From an uncultured Methanobacterium sp. (GTDB lineage Archaea > Methanobacteriota > Methanobacteria > Methanobacteriales > Methanobacteriaceae), in contig NZ_OY762015.1 in assembly GCF_963665055.1 (NCBI RefSeq), positions 1,756,501-1,820,500 of the forward strand: a stretch of DNA of 64,000 nucleotides, written 5' to 3'. Numbering within the stretch: the first letter of the stretch is position 1; each line of letters begins with the position of its first letter. Shown here in pieces: positions 40,453-51,516 of the stretch. A program made the position numbers and the translations under genes. The notes beneath the pieces are model-generated. The model saw nothing but the letters and a program-made list of their open reading frames with translations. It did not search any database and was not told the DNA's origin.

Positions 40453-40590
40453 ATGGACATTTTATCCACAATATTTAGTGGCATGAGTGCAGTAATAATC
40501 GGAATTATATTAGGATTGATTATAGCCGCCATTATTGGAGTAACTGCACTTGTAATTATCAAAATTAGGGATAGGAATAAAGATCAATAA
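40453..40590 (+). CDS. Small single-pass membrane protein, 45 residues
   Basis: The ATG at 40453 opens 45 codons ending TAA at 40588-40590. A short N-terminus (M-D-I-L-S-T-I-F-S-G) is followed by a long hydrophobic helix of about 28 residues (V-I-I-G-I-I-L-G-L-I-I-A-A-I-I-G) and a charged C-terminus K-I-R-D-R-N-K-D-Q, consistent with the tail inside the cell. There is no ribosome binding site; TATA-like sequence lies 35-50 bp upstream. Composition and topology argue for a real peptide, but no family is recognised. Confidence 0.55.
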   Translation: MDILSTIFSGMSAVIIGIILGLIIAAIIGVTALVIIKIRDRNKDQ

Positions 40591-40723
40591 CCTTCCATTT
40601 TTAGGCCCGGACTAAACGCTTTGTTTCCATGGTCACCACTGAACTTATTCCGAAATGATCCTATTCCTACTATTTAAACGATTAATCAGTTGTAACGATT
40701 AATCAGTTGTTCACGGTTATAGG

Positions 40724-41287
40724 TCACTTAGCGAAATGCTTCCGGAACACTTCCACCATTTCATGAGGTTCTTTTAAAATGTAAGTTTCGTACATCTTGG
40801 CCAGTTTTTCCACGTGCTCAACATCTTCCTTTCGGATGGTGATCTTCAGATCTTTCCCATCAGGAAGCTGGGTGATGGTCACTCCCTCTTCCACGTCAGA
40901 AGGTAATATGTAAATGGGCACATCAGCTTTTTGACCCATTATTGCTGCATTGGAGATAAGTGTGTCTCCCATTCTCATTGCTATCTTGGCTACAGTGTTG
41001 GAGGTGGCTGGTGCAATTAGCATGAATTCATACTTACCCAGCTGAATATTACCCGCTAAAAATGGTGCGTTTGCGTTGATTTCAACCCATACCCGATCAA
41101 AGTTGCTTTCTATATCATTAGATATTCCATAATATTTAACGACTTGATCTCCAGATTTGGATATGAATACTTCTATGTCCACTTGGTCTTCAAATTCCAG
41201 TCGTATTTTCTCCATGACCTTCATGGTTTCCAGTATTTTATCCCCAGCACCGGTAATTCCCCAAGCGATTTTTTTCTTCTTTTCCAT
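40724..41287 (-). CDS. afpA: Archaeoflavoprotein AfpA
   Basis: 187 residues. The start K-K-I-A-W-G-I-T-G-A-G and the body F-M-L-I-A-P-A-T-S-N-T-V-A-K-I-A fit the flavoprotein (PF02441) fold, where the A-P-A-T-S-N-T segment holds FMN. The close family is AfpA of methanogens and Archaeoglobus, an FMN protein thought to accept electrons from ferredoxin; dihydromethanopterin reductase-like proteins are near relatives. GGAGG precedes the ATG. It is divergent from a Fur-like regulator, which is compatible with redox or stress control. Confidence 0.85.
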   Translation of the reverse strand: MEKKKKIAWGITGAGDKILETMKVMEKIRLEFEDQVDIEVFISKSGDQVVKYYGISNDIESNFDRVWVEINANAPFLAGNIQLGKYEFMLIAPATSNTVAKIAMRMGDTLISNAAIMGQKADVPIYILPSDVEEGVTITQLPDGKDLKITIRKEDVEHVEKLAKMYETYILKEPHEMVEVFRKHFAK

Positions 41288-41454
41288 TTAAAATCCTCCA
41301 ATTCTTAGTTCAAAAAGGTTTAGGCATATTTAGAAAATTTTAGGATTATTTAACAGGTTAAAGACTTATTAATTTAAAAATTTTGAGTTCTAATTTAAAT
41401 GTGACTGAATAGTTTAATCTGATTGATAGATTAAATCAAAAGGGGGAGTTGTTT

Positions 41455-41492
41455 ACACTTACCATCCGTATAGACACTTACCATCCGTATAG
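41455..41492. repeat. Perfect 19-bp tandem repeat
   Basis: ACACTTACCATCCGTATAG occurs at 41455-41473 and again at 41474-41492 with no mismatch or spacer. Unlike the gene-tail repeats it is exact and GC-richer than its surroundings, so it may be an operator. Confidence 0.8.
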
Positions 41493-41562
41493 TAGATTTT
41501 AAGTATTTTGTAAGATTGTAAGTTTTTCATCCATCACTTTTTTAATTACGTTGATATAAACT

Positions 41563-41580
41563 TAGTTCTATATAGAACTA
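41563..41580. promoter_or_regulatory. 18-bp palindrome upstream of the fur-like gene
   Basis: TAGTTCTATATAGAACTA is perfectly self-complementary, and half of it recurs at once as GATTCTATATAAG. The core TTCTATATAGAA resembles the padR palindrome. It lies in the fur-like promoter. Confidence 0.6.
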
Positions 41581-41638
41581 GATTCTATATAAGTTTTTGT
41601 CCGATAGTTTTTTATTACATATTCACCAACAGTATCCC

Positions 41639-42028
41639 ATGGAAGAGAAATTAAAAGCAGAGAAAATTAAAATCACCCCACAGAGAAGGGAGATCATCAG
41701 AATATTAACTGAACTGGAAAAAACACATCCCTCTTTCAACCAGATTTACCGGGCAATCAAAGAAACCCAACCCACTGTAAGCCGTTCTACAGTACATGAA
41801 AATCTGAAACTACTGGTTCAAAGGGGAATCATATGGAGTTTCAATTATAAAGGTGAAACTCGTTATGAAATGAGTCCAGAAGCTCACGTGAACTTAGCTG
41901 AGTTTAATGGTGAAATTAAGGATATAGAAAATAAAAAACTCAATGTAAAGTTAAATGAGATAATAAAAATCTTAAATGAAGAAGAAGGTATTGAAATTAA
42001 ATCTTTACTAGTTCTTGTGGAAAAATAA
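41639..42028 (+). CDS. Fur-like winged-helix regulator lacking metal ligands
   Basis: 129 residues from ATG 41639; TTG 41597 would add 14 residues that do not look like Fur. The DNA-binding domain is clear: I-T-P-Q-R-R-E-I-I-R-I-L, H-P-S-F-N-Q-I-Y-R-A-I, and V-S-R-S-T-V-H-E-N-L-K-L-L-V-Q-R-G-I-I. The C-terminal dimer part is short (about 45 residues) and keeps only E-A-H-V-N-L-A-E-F where Fur and PerR have a His/Cys cluster. There is no cysteine in the protein. It therefore cannot carry the structural CxxC zinc, and metal sensing is doubtful. Divergent from afpA, with a palindrome in its promoter. Confidence 0.82.
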   Translation: MEEKLKAEKIKITPQRREIIRILTELEKTHPSFNQIYRAIKETQPTVSRSTVHENLKLLVQRGIIWSFNYKGETRYEMSPEAHVNLAEFNGEIKDIENKKLNVKLNEIIKILNEEEGIEIKSLLVLVEK

Positions 42029-42384
42029 AAAGTTTATTTTCACAATGAAAATTCTACTGAAAACTTAACATTTACTCTTTCTCCAGACATACTCATTTTT
42101 ACTGACCACATTATAAATATATTAAATTATAATTCAATATATGCCATTATGTATCCAAAAAAGCGCTTAAAATAGATTTAATTCTATTAAATTCTATTTT
42201 TATAGGTTAAATCCCATTAAATTACATTATTAACATTTGTTTAATTATTAAACATTCTACTGATATTTTTTTCCTACTGTCAAATAATGGATACTAGAAA
42301 ACGGGTTAAAATTGGCTAGAATTGGTATAATCTGGGTGTCAATTGGGAAAAACTACTTTTAAAGTCTTTTTTAGAGTATAGGGC
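42029..42384. other. AT-rich intergenic region
   Basis: 356 bp between the fur-like gene and the MacB-type operon. Repeated AAATTCTATT/AAATCCCATT words lie near 42180-42230. No convincing gene; the operon promoter cannot be placed with confidence. Confidence 0.3.
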
Positions 42385-43626
42385 ATGAAATTTAGAAGTT
42401 TAATTATCAAAAACATTTTTAGGAACAAAACCAGAAGTTTGCTGGCTATTCTGGGTATTGCAATAGGAGTAGCCACCATACTGGGCCTGGGCCTGGTAAC
42501 AAACGGACTGGCAGCTTCCACACAACAGGCACTCACTGCAGATGCAGCAGATTTCACAGTGATTGCTGGAACCAGTGGAGGGGGTGGAGGTCCTGACGGG
42601 GCTTCCGGAGGTGGTGCTCCTGGTGGTCAGGGAGGCCAGCAATTAATCAACCAGACCAAGGTATCCGAGATCCAGCAGATATCTGGAGTTGGAACTGCTG
42701 CAGGGGTTCTAAGGACCAATGTTGATCTGAACGACACCAACAGCAGTACTAACAGCACCAGCACTACTAGTACCAGTGGATCTTCCAACGGTAACACTGG
42801 ACCCGGACAGGGTAATTTCCGGATGATGTACAGTGTTATCGGAATTGACAGTAGTAACCTGGGTCTTGATGATATCGTAATAACCAATGGTACAGCATTC
42901 TCCAATGGCAATCAGGTTATAATAGGAGAAATGGCTGCTAAAAATCTTAATAAGACTGTGGGAGACACCATTACCCTTTCCAACCAGACCTTCACCATCA
43001 CTGGAATCTATGAAACTGGAAACTTCCAGGATGATAGGGGAATTGTCATGTCCCTGGGAAAACTGCAGAGCCTGACTGGAAACACTGATCAGGTATCGTT
43101 GATCCTGGTTAAAGCCACCAACGGCACTAGTTCCAGTACACTGGCTGATACCATTGAGAGCAAATATCCCAATGAGCTGTCAACTTCAACCTCTCTTTCA
43201 GGGATGGAAAGAATGAACAATGGACTGGAAATCATCGAATCAGGCTCATGGGCCGTCACCCTTCTGGCTCTGTTAATAGGTGGTATTGTGGTTGTTGTTA
43301 CCATGGTAAAATCCGTAGTAGAAAGAACCAGAGAAATAGGTGTACTGAAAGCAGTTGGATGGACTAATAAGAGAATTTTAACCATGATAATAGGCGAATC
43401 TGTGGTTCTCTCATTAATGGCAGCTGTTGTGGGAATAATCATTGGTGTAGGTGTGGTGGAGATCATATCCAGTTCCCATCTCATCATGGGCGTTGAACCT
43501 GCATTCTCAGCCGGTTTATTCCTGGAAGCACTGGCAGTGGCCATCTTCCTTGGAATAGTTGGAGGGATTTATCCCGCCTACCGGGCTTCCAGACTATCAC
43601 CAACCGAGGCGTTGCGCTATGAATAA
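42385..43626 (+). CDS. MacB/FtsX-type ABC transporter permease with low-complexity insert
   Basis: 413 residues. TM1 (about 18-40) follows K-N-I-F-R-N-K-T-R-S-L-L-A-I-L-G-I-A-I-G, the MacB_PCD start. The large external domain comes next, then three helices near 285-305, 330-355 and 372-395 of the FtsX domain, ending Y-P-A-Y-R-A-S-R-L-S-P-T-E-A-L-R-Y-E as usual. Inside the external domain are a glycine-rich run (65-85) and a Ser/Thr/Asn/Gly run (117-144) that MacB proteins normally lack. Such transporters move lipoproteins, peptides or drugs, or transmit ATPase motion. The stop overlaps the start of the ATPase gene by 8 bp. Confidence 0.9.
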   Translation: MKFRSLIIKNIFRNKTRSLLAILGIAIGVATILGLGLVTNGLAASTQQALTADAADFTVIAGTSGGGGGPDGASGGGAPGGQGGQQLINQTKVSEIQQISGVGTAAGVLRTNVDLNDTNSSTNSTSTTSTSGSSNGNTGPGQGNFRMMYSVIGIDSSNLGLDDIVITNGTAFSNGNQVIIGEMAAKNLNKTVGDTITLSNQTFTITGIYETGNFQDDRGIVMSLGKLQSLTGNTDQVSLILVKATNGTSSSTLADTIESKYPNELSTSTSLSGMERMNNGLEIIESGSWAVTLLALLIGGIVVVVTMVKSVVERTREIGVLKAVGWTNKRILTMIIGESVVLSLMAAVVGIIIGVGVVEIISSSHLIMGVEPAFSAGLFLEALAVAIFLGIVGGIYPAYRASRLSPTEALRYE

Positions 43627-44347
43627 TCAAACTTTGAATAATCAGAGCACTATGAACAATCAGATCAGTACCAAAGAAAACATAATCACCCTCCAGAACC
43701 TTAGAAAAATGTTTGATGATGGACGAACCCCTGCACTTAATGGGATCGATCTTGAAATCAAAAAAGGAGAATTTGTTTCCCTGATGGGCCCTTCAGGCTC
43801 AGGGAAAACTACTCTCCTCAACATGATCGGGGCTCTGGACCGGGCAGACGATGGAAGTATCACCGTTGCTGGCCATAATCTGATGGAAAAGAAAGATTTC
43901 AGTTCATTTAGATCAAAAGAGATCGGATTCATATTCCAGTTCCACAACCTGATACCCAATCTCACTGTTTCAGAAAATGTTCAAATACCCATGATGGAAA
44001 CCGATGTTCCAGATGAAGAGATGACTCAAAGAGCAAACAAACTACTGGAATCCCTCAATCTGGGAAATAAGGTGGATCAGATCCCCACCAAACTTTCAGG
44101 AGGGGAAAGACAACGTGTAGCCATTGCCAGAGCTCTGATGAACCATCCATCCATTATACTGGCGGATGAACCCACTGGATCTCTGGACTCAAAAACCGGA
44201 GACATAATCCTGAACATACTGCGTGAAATTCACCAGAAAGAAAATGTAACCCTCCTCTTAGTAACACATGAGCCATACGTGGCAAATATGGCTGATCGAA
44301 AGATAATCCTGATGGATGGGAAGATAAGTGAGGAGACTGTATCATAA
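43619..44347 (+). CDS. ABC transporter ATPase, MacB/LolD type
   Basis: 242 residues from ATG 43619, which overlaps the permease stop (ATGAATAA), so translation is coupled. The longer open frame upstream would lie within permease coding sequence. The first 16 residues are Asn/Gln-rich (M-N-N-Q-T-L-N-N-Q). Walker A is G-P-S-G-S-G-K-T (57-64), the Q-loop F-Q-F-H-N-L, signature L-S-G-G-E-R-Q-R and Walker B I-L-A-D-E-P-T-G-S-L-D follow. The H-loop is V-T-H-E. It powers the permease encoded just before it. Confidence 0.93.
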   Translation: MNNQTLNNQSTMNNQISTKENIITLQNLRKMFDDGRTPALNGIDLEIKKGEFVSLMGPSGSGKTTLLNMIGALDRADDGSITVAGHNLMEKKDFSSFRSKEIGFIFQFHNLIPNLTVSENVQIPMMETDVPDEEMTQRANKLLESLNLGNKVDQIPTKLSGGERQRVAIARALMNHPSIILADEPTGSLDSKTGDIILNILREIHQKENVTLLLVTHEPYVANMADRKIILMDGKISEETVS

Positions 44348-44644
44348 AAGTTCAGAAGAAAGCATCCCAGAATTAAATTAAAAAACATCAGAGATTGCAG
44401 GTTAAAAACACGCCATCAATGATTACAGGTTAAAAACAGAGCTTAAATTAAAAAACCATTTAATAGTGTAAATTAAAACGATGTCTGCAATTAAATGATA
44501 ACCTATTGGTTATAGGGGAGCCTCCAGACGCTTTTTTTATCCACCTCCATGGAAAAACCTCCAATATCTGGAGGCTTCACTCCTTTTATTATTTTTACCC
44601 GGTGTGGAAATATTAAAATATTAAGATAAATAAAAATACAATAC
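44348..44644. other. Intergenic region with a long hairpin
   Basis: Contains direct repeats GATT(G/A)CAGGTTAAAAACA near 44392 and 44421 and the GC-rich inverted repeat at 44519-44576. TATA-like TATTAAAATA at 44611-44620 lies 29 bp before the next ATG, consistent with a leaderless mRNA. Confidence 0.4.
44519..44576. terminator. GC-rich inverted repeat, possible terminator or small RNA
   Basis: AGCCTCCAGA (44519-44528) and TCTGGAGGCT (44567-44576) pair perfectly across a 38-nt loop that itself contains CCACCTCCATGG and ACCTCC. A T7 run follows the left arm. It stands out in AT-rich surroundings. Confidence 0.35.
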
Positions 44645-45589
44645 ATGTTAAAGGTTCCCAATATTAATCTGGGATTATTAGCAGTTATTTTTGTTTTAGT
44701 AGTGGCATCTATTTCTGTGGCATGTGCCCATCAACCTCGATTAGTTATTGGTGATAACGCATCCAATGACAATCCTATTGTAATACAAAATCCAGAAGTT
44801 TCACAGGCTTTTTACGGAGAATTACAAGGACAACCCAACTATTACCAGATAAAGTCTGATAATCAATTTAAATTTTACCTGAATTTGCTGGTGCCAGCCA
44901 GTCAAGGAATCTCTCCAGATTTTATTTCAGCACAAGTTTTGGACTCATCTGGAAACGTTATAATTTCTGTAGATGGGACTAATTCCACTTGGAAATCCTA
45001 TTTCGAGGAATTTGGAGGAGATTACTATCTTAAAGGTCCAGAAACAAAAGCAGATTTACCCGCAGGTACTTACTATATAAAAATTTTCAACACAGATAAT
45101 CAGGGAAAATACAGCATAGCAATAGGAGAAGAAGAATCATTCCCTATTGATGAAACTATGAAAGCTTTGGTTACTATTCCCCTCCTGAAAGAGCAATTCT
45201 TCGGAAAACCAATAACTACACTATTCTTCGAATTTTTAGGAATAATCATTGCCTTTGGATCAACATTGGTCCTTTTTTCAATGCTCTTAATGTCCAGGAA
45301 ATCTAAAGAACTCACCCTGTTAACAGTTAAGCTTAGCAGTGCGGTTAAACCAGTGATATGGTTAGGTATTGTCCTCACGACCATTGTATGGTTATACGTA
45401 ATGTACAAAAATCCATTCAATATAGAGGGAATTGTAAACACAATCTTGTTGGTTGTTCTCATAATCTTTAACTGGTACGTTGGTTCAAAACTAGCAAGAG
45501 CAGAGTTTGGTAAGTTACCATTACCCAGTATGACCGTGTTCATCATCCTCTGGTTAATTTACACCTACTTAGCAATCGCTTTAATTTGA
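44645..45589 (+). CDS. Membrane protein with extracytoplasmic N-terminal domain, unknown
   Basis: 314 residues. A signal-like segment (10-27, ending V-A-C-A-H) precedes an exported domain of about 150 residues with a beta-sandwich look, including A-G-T-Y-Y-I-K-I-F-N-T and G-K-Y-S-I-A-I-G, as in bacterial pre-peptidase C-terminal or carbohydrate-binding-like folds. Four membrane helices follow (about 193-216, 235-254, 263-280, 294-313). No ribosome binding site is present and the TATA box is close, so the mRNA is probably leaderless. No family can be named. A sensor or transporter accessory role is possible. Confidence 0.7.
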   Translation: MLKVPNINLGLLAVIFVLVVASISVACAHQPRLVIGDNASNDNPIVIQNPEVSQAFYGELQGQPNYYQIKSDNQFKFYLNLLVPASQGISPDFISAQVLDSSGNVIISVDGTNSTWKSYFEEFGGDYYLKGPETKADLPAGTYYIKIFNTDNQGKYSIAIGEEESFPIDETMKALVTIPLLKEQFFGKPITTLFFEFLGIIIAFGSTLVLFSMLLMSRKSKELTLLTVKLSSAVKPVIWLGIVLTTIVWLYVMYKNPFNIEGIVNTILLVVLIIFNWYVGSKLARAEFGKLPLPSMTVFIILWLIYTYLAIALI

Positions 45590-45758
45590 ACCAGGACAAA
45601 AAAAACCTCATAAGAAGACCTCAAGAAGAAAACGAAACATGATTTAAGGTCGTATAACTTTTTTATATTTATCTTCATTCTTTTTCTAAGTGATCTATTT
45701 TAGATGTAATCAATTATTGGTAATTACTTTTTTATATTAACACTCACTAATTGACACT

Positions 45759-46199
45759 ATGAATCTGGAATCTATTCTCATAATTTTTGCAGCCAGCGTG
45801 GTGGAATTATGGTTGGGAATCCCACTAGGGTTAGTTATGGATGTTAATCCAGCAATAATTGCCATTATAGCTGCTGCAGGTGCAATAGTGGCTGCAGTTT
45901 GTGTTGCTCTCCTGGGAGATAATTTAAGGACCCGTTTATTAAAATGGAAATACGGTGATGAAGAAGCCTTAAAGGAAACCCGTTTATACAATATATGGAA
46001 TAAATATGGAGTAATTGGATTAGGTTTATTGTCACCACTCCTTTTCGGAGCTCCTTTAGGTGCTGCGATTGGAATTGCACTTGGTGCACGGAAAAACGTG
46101 CTCATACTATGGATGAGTATAGGCATTATTATATGGAGTATTGGTTTAACTGTTGCCGGATCAATGGGATTATTAGCCCTTGAAACCATGGCAAAATAA
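45759..46199 (+). CDS. COG2426 small multidrug export-like membrane protein
   Basis: 146 residues with four or five membrane helices. The motif V-E-L-W-L-G-I-P-L-G near the start and G-L-G-L-L-S-P-L-L-F-G-A-P-L-G-A-A-I-G in the second half match the putative small multi-drug export family (PF06695, DedA-like). The drug-export label is historical and the function is not established. TATA-like TTTATATTAA at 45731-45740 is about 24 bp from the ATG and there is no ribosome binding site, so it is probably leaderless. Confidence 0.8.
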   Translation: MNLESILIIFAASVVELWLGIPLGLVMDVNPAIIAIIAAAGAIVAAVCVALLGDNLRTRLLKWKYGDEEALKETRLYNIWNKYGVIGLGLLSPLLFGAPLGAAIGIALGARKNVLILWMSIGIIIWSIGLTVAGSMGLLALETMAK

Positions 46200-46414
46200 C
46201 ATTTGAAACAATTTTATAGTCATTAACCTCTTAATTAAATAGTAGCATCAAAACTGCTTTTCACAAACTTTTAATAGATGATTGGACGAAACATTTAATA
46301 GTATATTAGGCTAACTTTACACTCAGAAGAAGTTAATTAAGCGTATGAACCATAAAATGAGGGTATTGATTTTATCATAACATCAACCATCACTGTTACG
46401 TTGATATTGGTGTT

Positions 46415-47536
<1,122 letters not shown>

Positions 47537-47757
47537 TTTTTCCCAATAACTATTTTTTTGTTATTAAAACAACTTTAGACTACTATTTCTAAATAAAAGA
47601 AATTTTTTCACTAAATTAAGTTACTTCAACCTAATTTTTTTTATTATATGCATATGGTGAAATTTTTAAGGTAAGGATATAAGGAAGTTTACACTATCTA
47701 TATAAGGAAATTAAGATTCTATTAACAACAAATTTATCAATATTTGAGGGTCACCAT

Positions 47758-49476
<1,719 letters not shown>

Positions 49477-49672
49477 TCATCATCACTTTATTTTATTCAT
49501 TAAATGACTACTAAAAAAAAAACCTCAAAATAAAGTAATTCGATTTTAACTGGAAAATAAATTTTCTGGAAAAGATTTTATCCTAATTTTATAATTTAGA
49601 TCCAATCTAATAATTTAACCCAACTAAAATAAAGTCAAAAATAATAACTAAAATAATGAGTAAAATTTAATT

Positions 49673-50050
49673 TTAAGTCCCGTGGAGTATCTGTTCAACC
49701 TCTTTTGCCTTTTCTTCCATCTCATAAAGTATAAGTCCAATTTGGGCTTCAGTCTCAGTTAAAGTAGTTAAAATAGCCTTTGATCCTGCTGGAATTAAAA
49801 CTATATTACCTTTTTCAGTTTTAAGGGAAACTTCACTGACAGATCCTGTTTTCATTTGTGTTGATGCAGCTTCGGCAGCTCCCAGTATGGTGGAACAGAG
49901 TGCTGAAAATATACGGGCATCAACATCAGGAGGGGTTCTGGAACTGATGAGGAGGCCTTCTTTTGAAACAATGGCACATGCTTTAATTTGACCTACCTGT
50001 AAAAATGATGACAAAACATTATCCAATTTCTCTTTTTTAGTTTCTACCAT
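49673..50050 (-). CDS. Roadblock/LC7 domain protein
   Basis: 125 residues, a single roadblock fold: a helix (L-D-N-V-L-S-S-F-L-Q), strand A-C-A-I-V-S-K-E-G-L-L-I-S-S, helix I-F-S-A-L-C-S-T-I-L-G-A-A-E, then V-S-L-K-T-E-K-G-N-I-V-L-I-P-A-G. Proteins of this class bind or regulate Ras-like GTPases (MglB type) or act as scaffold dimers. GAGGGT precedes the ATG. It follows a V4R-domain gene on the same strand after about 150 bp, a pairing that may be functional. Confidence 0.9.
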   Translation of the reverse strand: MVETKKEKLDNVLSSFLQVGQIKACAIVSKEGLLISSRTPPDVDARIFSALCSTILGAAEAASTQMKTGSVSEVSLKTEKGNIVLIPAGSKAILTTLTETEAQIGLILYEMEEKAKEVEQILHGT

Positions 50051-50204
50051 AACTAACCCTCAAATTCAACAATTTAATTATCTCTATAAAATTTTTGATA
50101 GACTCATTAATTCTGGTAAACTCATGGTTCCTGATAAACTCATGGTCATTATAAATTTCATACCAATATTAGATAAAATCCCCTTCTAACAGGTTTCATC
50201 TATT

Positions 50205-50816
50205 TTAATCTTTTATTTCTACATCAAAGTGACAGAACGAATAACCACTGGTCCAGCATCGTATTTCCTCAGCAAAAACCTCTTTATGAGTTAGTTCTCT
50301 TAATATACCAATGATCATACCCGTTTCAAAGTAACAGACGGGTTCCCCTATGTTAGGTAATCCTGCGCACTCAATACATTCATAAACTCTAATATCGAGT
50401 CTTTTTCCATTTTTTATTTCTTCTTCTTTGAAAATATCAAAAATACCTATCTTATAATTGACTAAAAACTCAGAAATTTCATCAAAATTTTTTATAATGC
50501 CAGTTTTAACCAAGTTAACTCCCATTTCTATTCCGGCAATTATATCAGTACCATAACCCGTTTTAGCAAGTGATATTGGTTTTTTTAAGTTTCCAATCCT
50601 AAATGTGGTAACGTATACTGAATCAAGATCATCAGCCACATCTTTACCTAAAAAGGACCTTTCAGGATTGATTATGTCGTTTAATTCAAGATGATCCTTC
50701 TTTATGAGCGTTCTGGGACCAAGACGTTTACCATCAACAATTTTTTCAATTGCAATTTCTTTTTGAACCAAAGAACGGTAGAAATCTATGGCCTTTTTTA
50801 GTTCCTCGTTGTTCAT
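50205..50816 (-). CDS. V4R (4-vinyl reductase) domain protein
   Basis: 203 residues from ATG 50816, GGAG upstream. The C-terminal half carries the V4R signature: E-C-I-E-C-A-G-L-P-N-I-G-E-P-V-C-Y-F-E-T-G then C-W-T-S-G-Y-S-F-C-H-F. V4R domains bind small hydrocarbon or tetrapyrrole-like ligands and often hold zinc through these cysteines. The N-terminal 60 residues are a helical extension. There is no DNA-binding domain, so it is probably a sensor that works through a partner, for which the adjacent roadblock protein is the obvious candidate. Confidence 0.82.
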   Translation of the reverse strand: MNNEELKKAIDFYRSLVQKEIAIEKIVDGKRLGPRTLIKKDHLELNDIINPERSFLGKDVADDLDSVYVTTFRIGNLKKPISLAKTGYGTDIIAGIEMGVNLVKTGIIKNFDEISEFLVNYKIGIFDIFKEEEIKNGKRLDIRVYECIECAGLPNIGEPVCYFETGMIIGILRELTHKEVFAEEIRCWTSGYSFCHFDVEIKD

Positions 50817-51201
50817 CAAAAAATCTCCATGATTTAGCTTGATAAAAAAGATTTATTCTGGTAAAAAATAATATGACATATCTTGTTTAAGTTTTTTGCT
50901 CAAATATATTAAATTTGATCTATCCAAGAAATTTGTCCTGCAAAGGGCACATCATATTCCATTATTTTATATTGACACCAGCACAGTAGGGGTAGGTTAT
51001 TTATTAAAACCCCCAATTATTAGTAAAAGACACTGATAAAGGATCAGTAAAAGGCACAATATTAGGGTTTAAAAAAAGACACCCCAAAGTGGAGACACAT
51101 TAATAAGAGGAAAATCCACCAGTAATGGAAACACATCAGAACGGAGACATATAAGGGAGACATATCAATAAAAAAAAGATACATTAGTAAGGGGGCATCC
51201 C
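50817..51201. repeat. Intergenic region with degenerate 18-bp GGAGACACAT repeats
   Basis: From about 51085 to 51190 units beginning GGAGACACAT, GGAAAATCCA, GGAAACACAT, GGAGACATAT and again GGAGACATAT follow at spacings of 13-20 bp. The rest is AT-rich. The array ends at the GGGGG ribosome binding site of the next small gene. Confidence 0.45.
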
Positions 51202-51516
51202 ATGAGTTCAAAAACCATGTATTCCAGGAAGATATCATCAAAAGAAGCAAATAATGATTTTATATTTATTTTAAAGAATAAATTATCATTTTTTCCCCCA
51301 TTGGGGGAAGTTTTTGAACTTAAATCAGAGAAATTTTCCTGCAATGTCCAAGTAGAATCATATCCCTGCACTTGCAGAGGACCTGACCTACCTCATGAAC
51401 ATTACTTCATCAAATGGGAAGGATTAGAACAGGGGGATAAACTGGAAATTAGAAGAAATTCCTCTAAAACTAATGAATATCTTTTAAAAATAGTAAGTCA
51501 GGAAATGTACCCGTGA
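51202..51516 (+). CDS. Small protein with Cys-x-Cys and His-x-His, unknown
   Basis: 104 residues, soluble. After a basic start comes F-F-P-P-L-G-E-V-F-E-L, then F-S-C-N-V, Y-P-C-T-C-R-G-P-D-L-P-H-E-H-Y-F-I-K-W-E-G-L and G-D-K-L-E-I-R-R. The C-x-C and H-x-H pair, 8 residues apart, would suit a zinc or iron site. A clear GGGGG ribosome binding site and balanced composition support a real gene. No family is recognised. It stands between degenerate repeat tracts and is convergent with queC. Confidence 0.65.
   Translation: MSSKTMYSRKISSKEANNDFIFILKNKLSFFPPLGEVFELKSEKFSCNVQVESYPCTCRGPDLPHEHYFIKWEGLEQGDKLEIRRNSSKTNEYLLKIVSQEMYP

Larger units (their letters stand above)
41288..41638. other. afpA / fur-like divergent regulatory region
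   Basis: 350 bp that hold a perfect 19-bp tandem repeat (41455-41492), an 18-bp palindrome (41563-41580) and TATA-like sequence near 41553 and 41585. An AGGGGGAG at 41441-41448 stands before a 17-codon TTG frame that spans the 19-bp repeats; I do not call it a gene. Confidence 0.45.

Noticed and set aside
41449..41502. 17-codon TTG frame after AGGGGGAG, across the 19-bp repeats
   Set aside because: Ribosome binding site is only a couple of bases from the TTG and the peptide has no pattern; noted as a remote leader-peptide possibility only.
43559..43618. 20-residue N-terminal extension of the MacB-type ATPase
   Set aside because: It overlaps conserved permease C-terminus coding; ATG 43619 gives the usual overlapping start.
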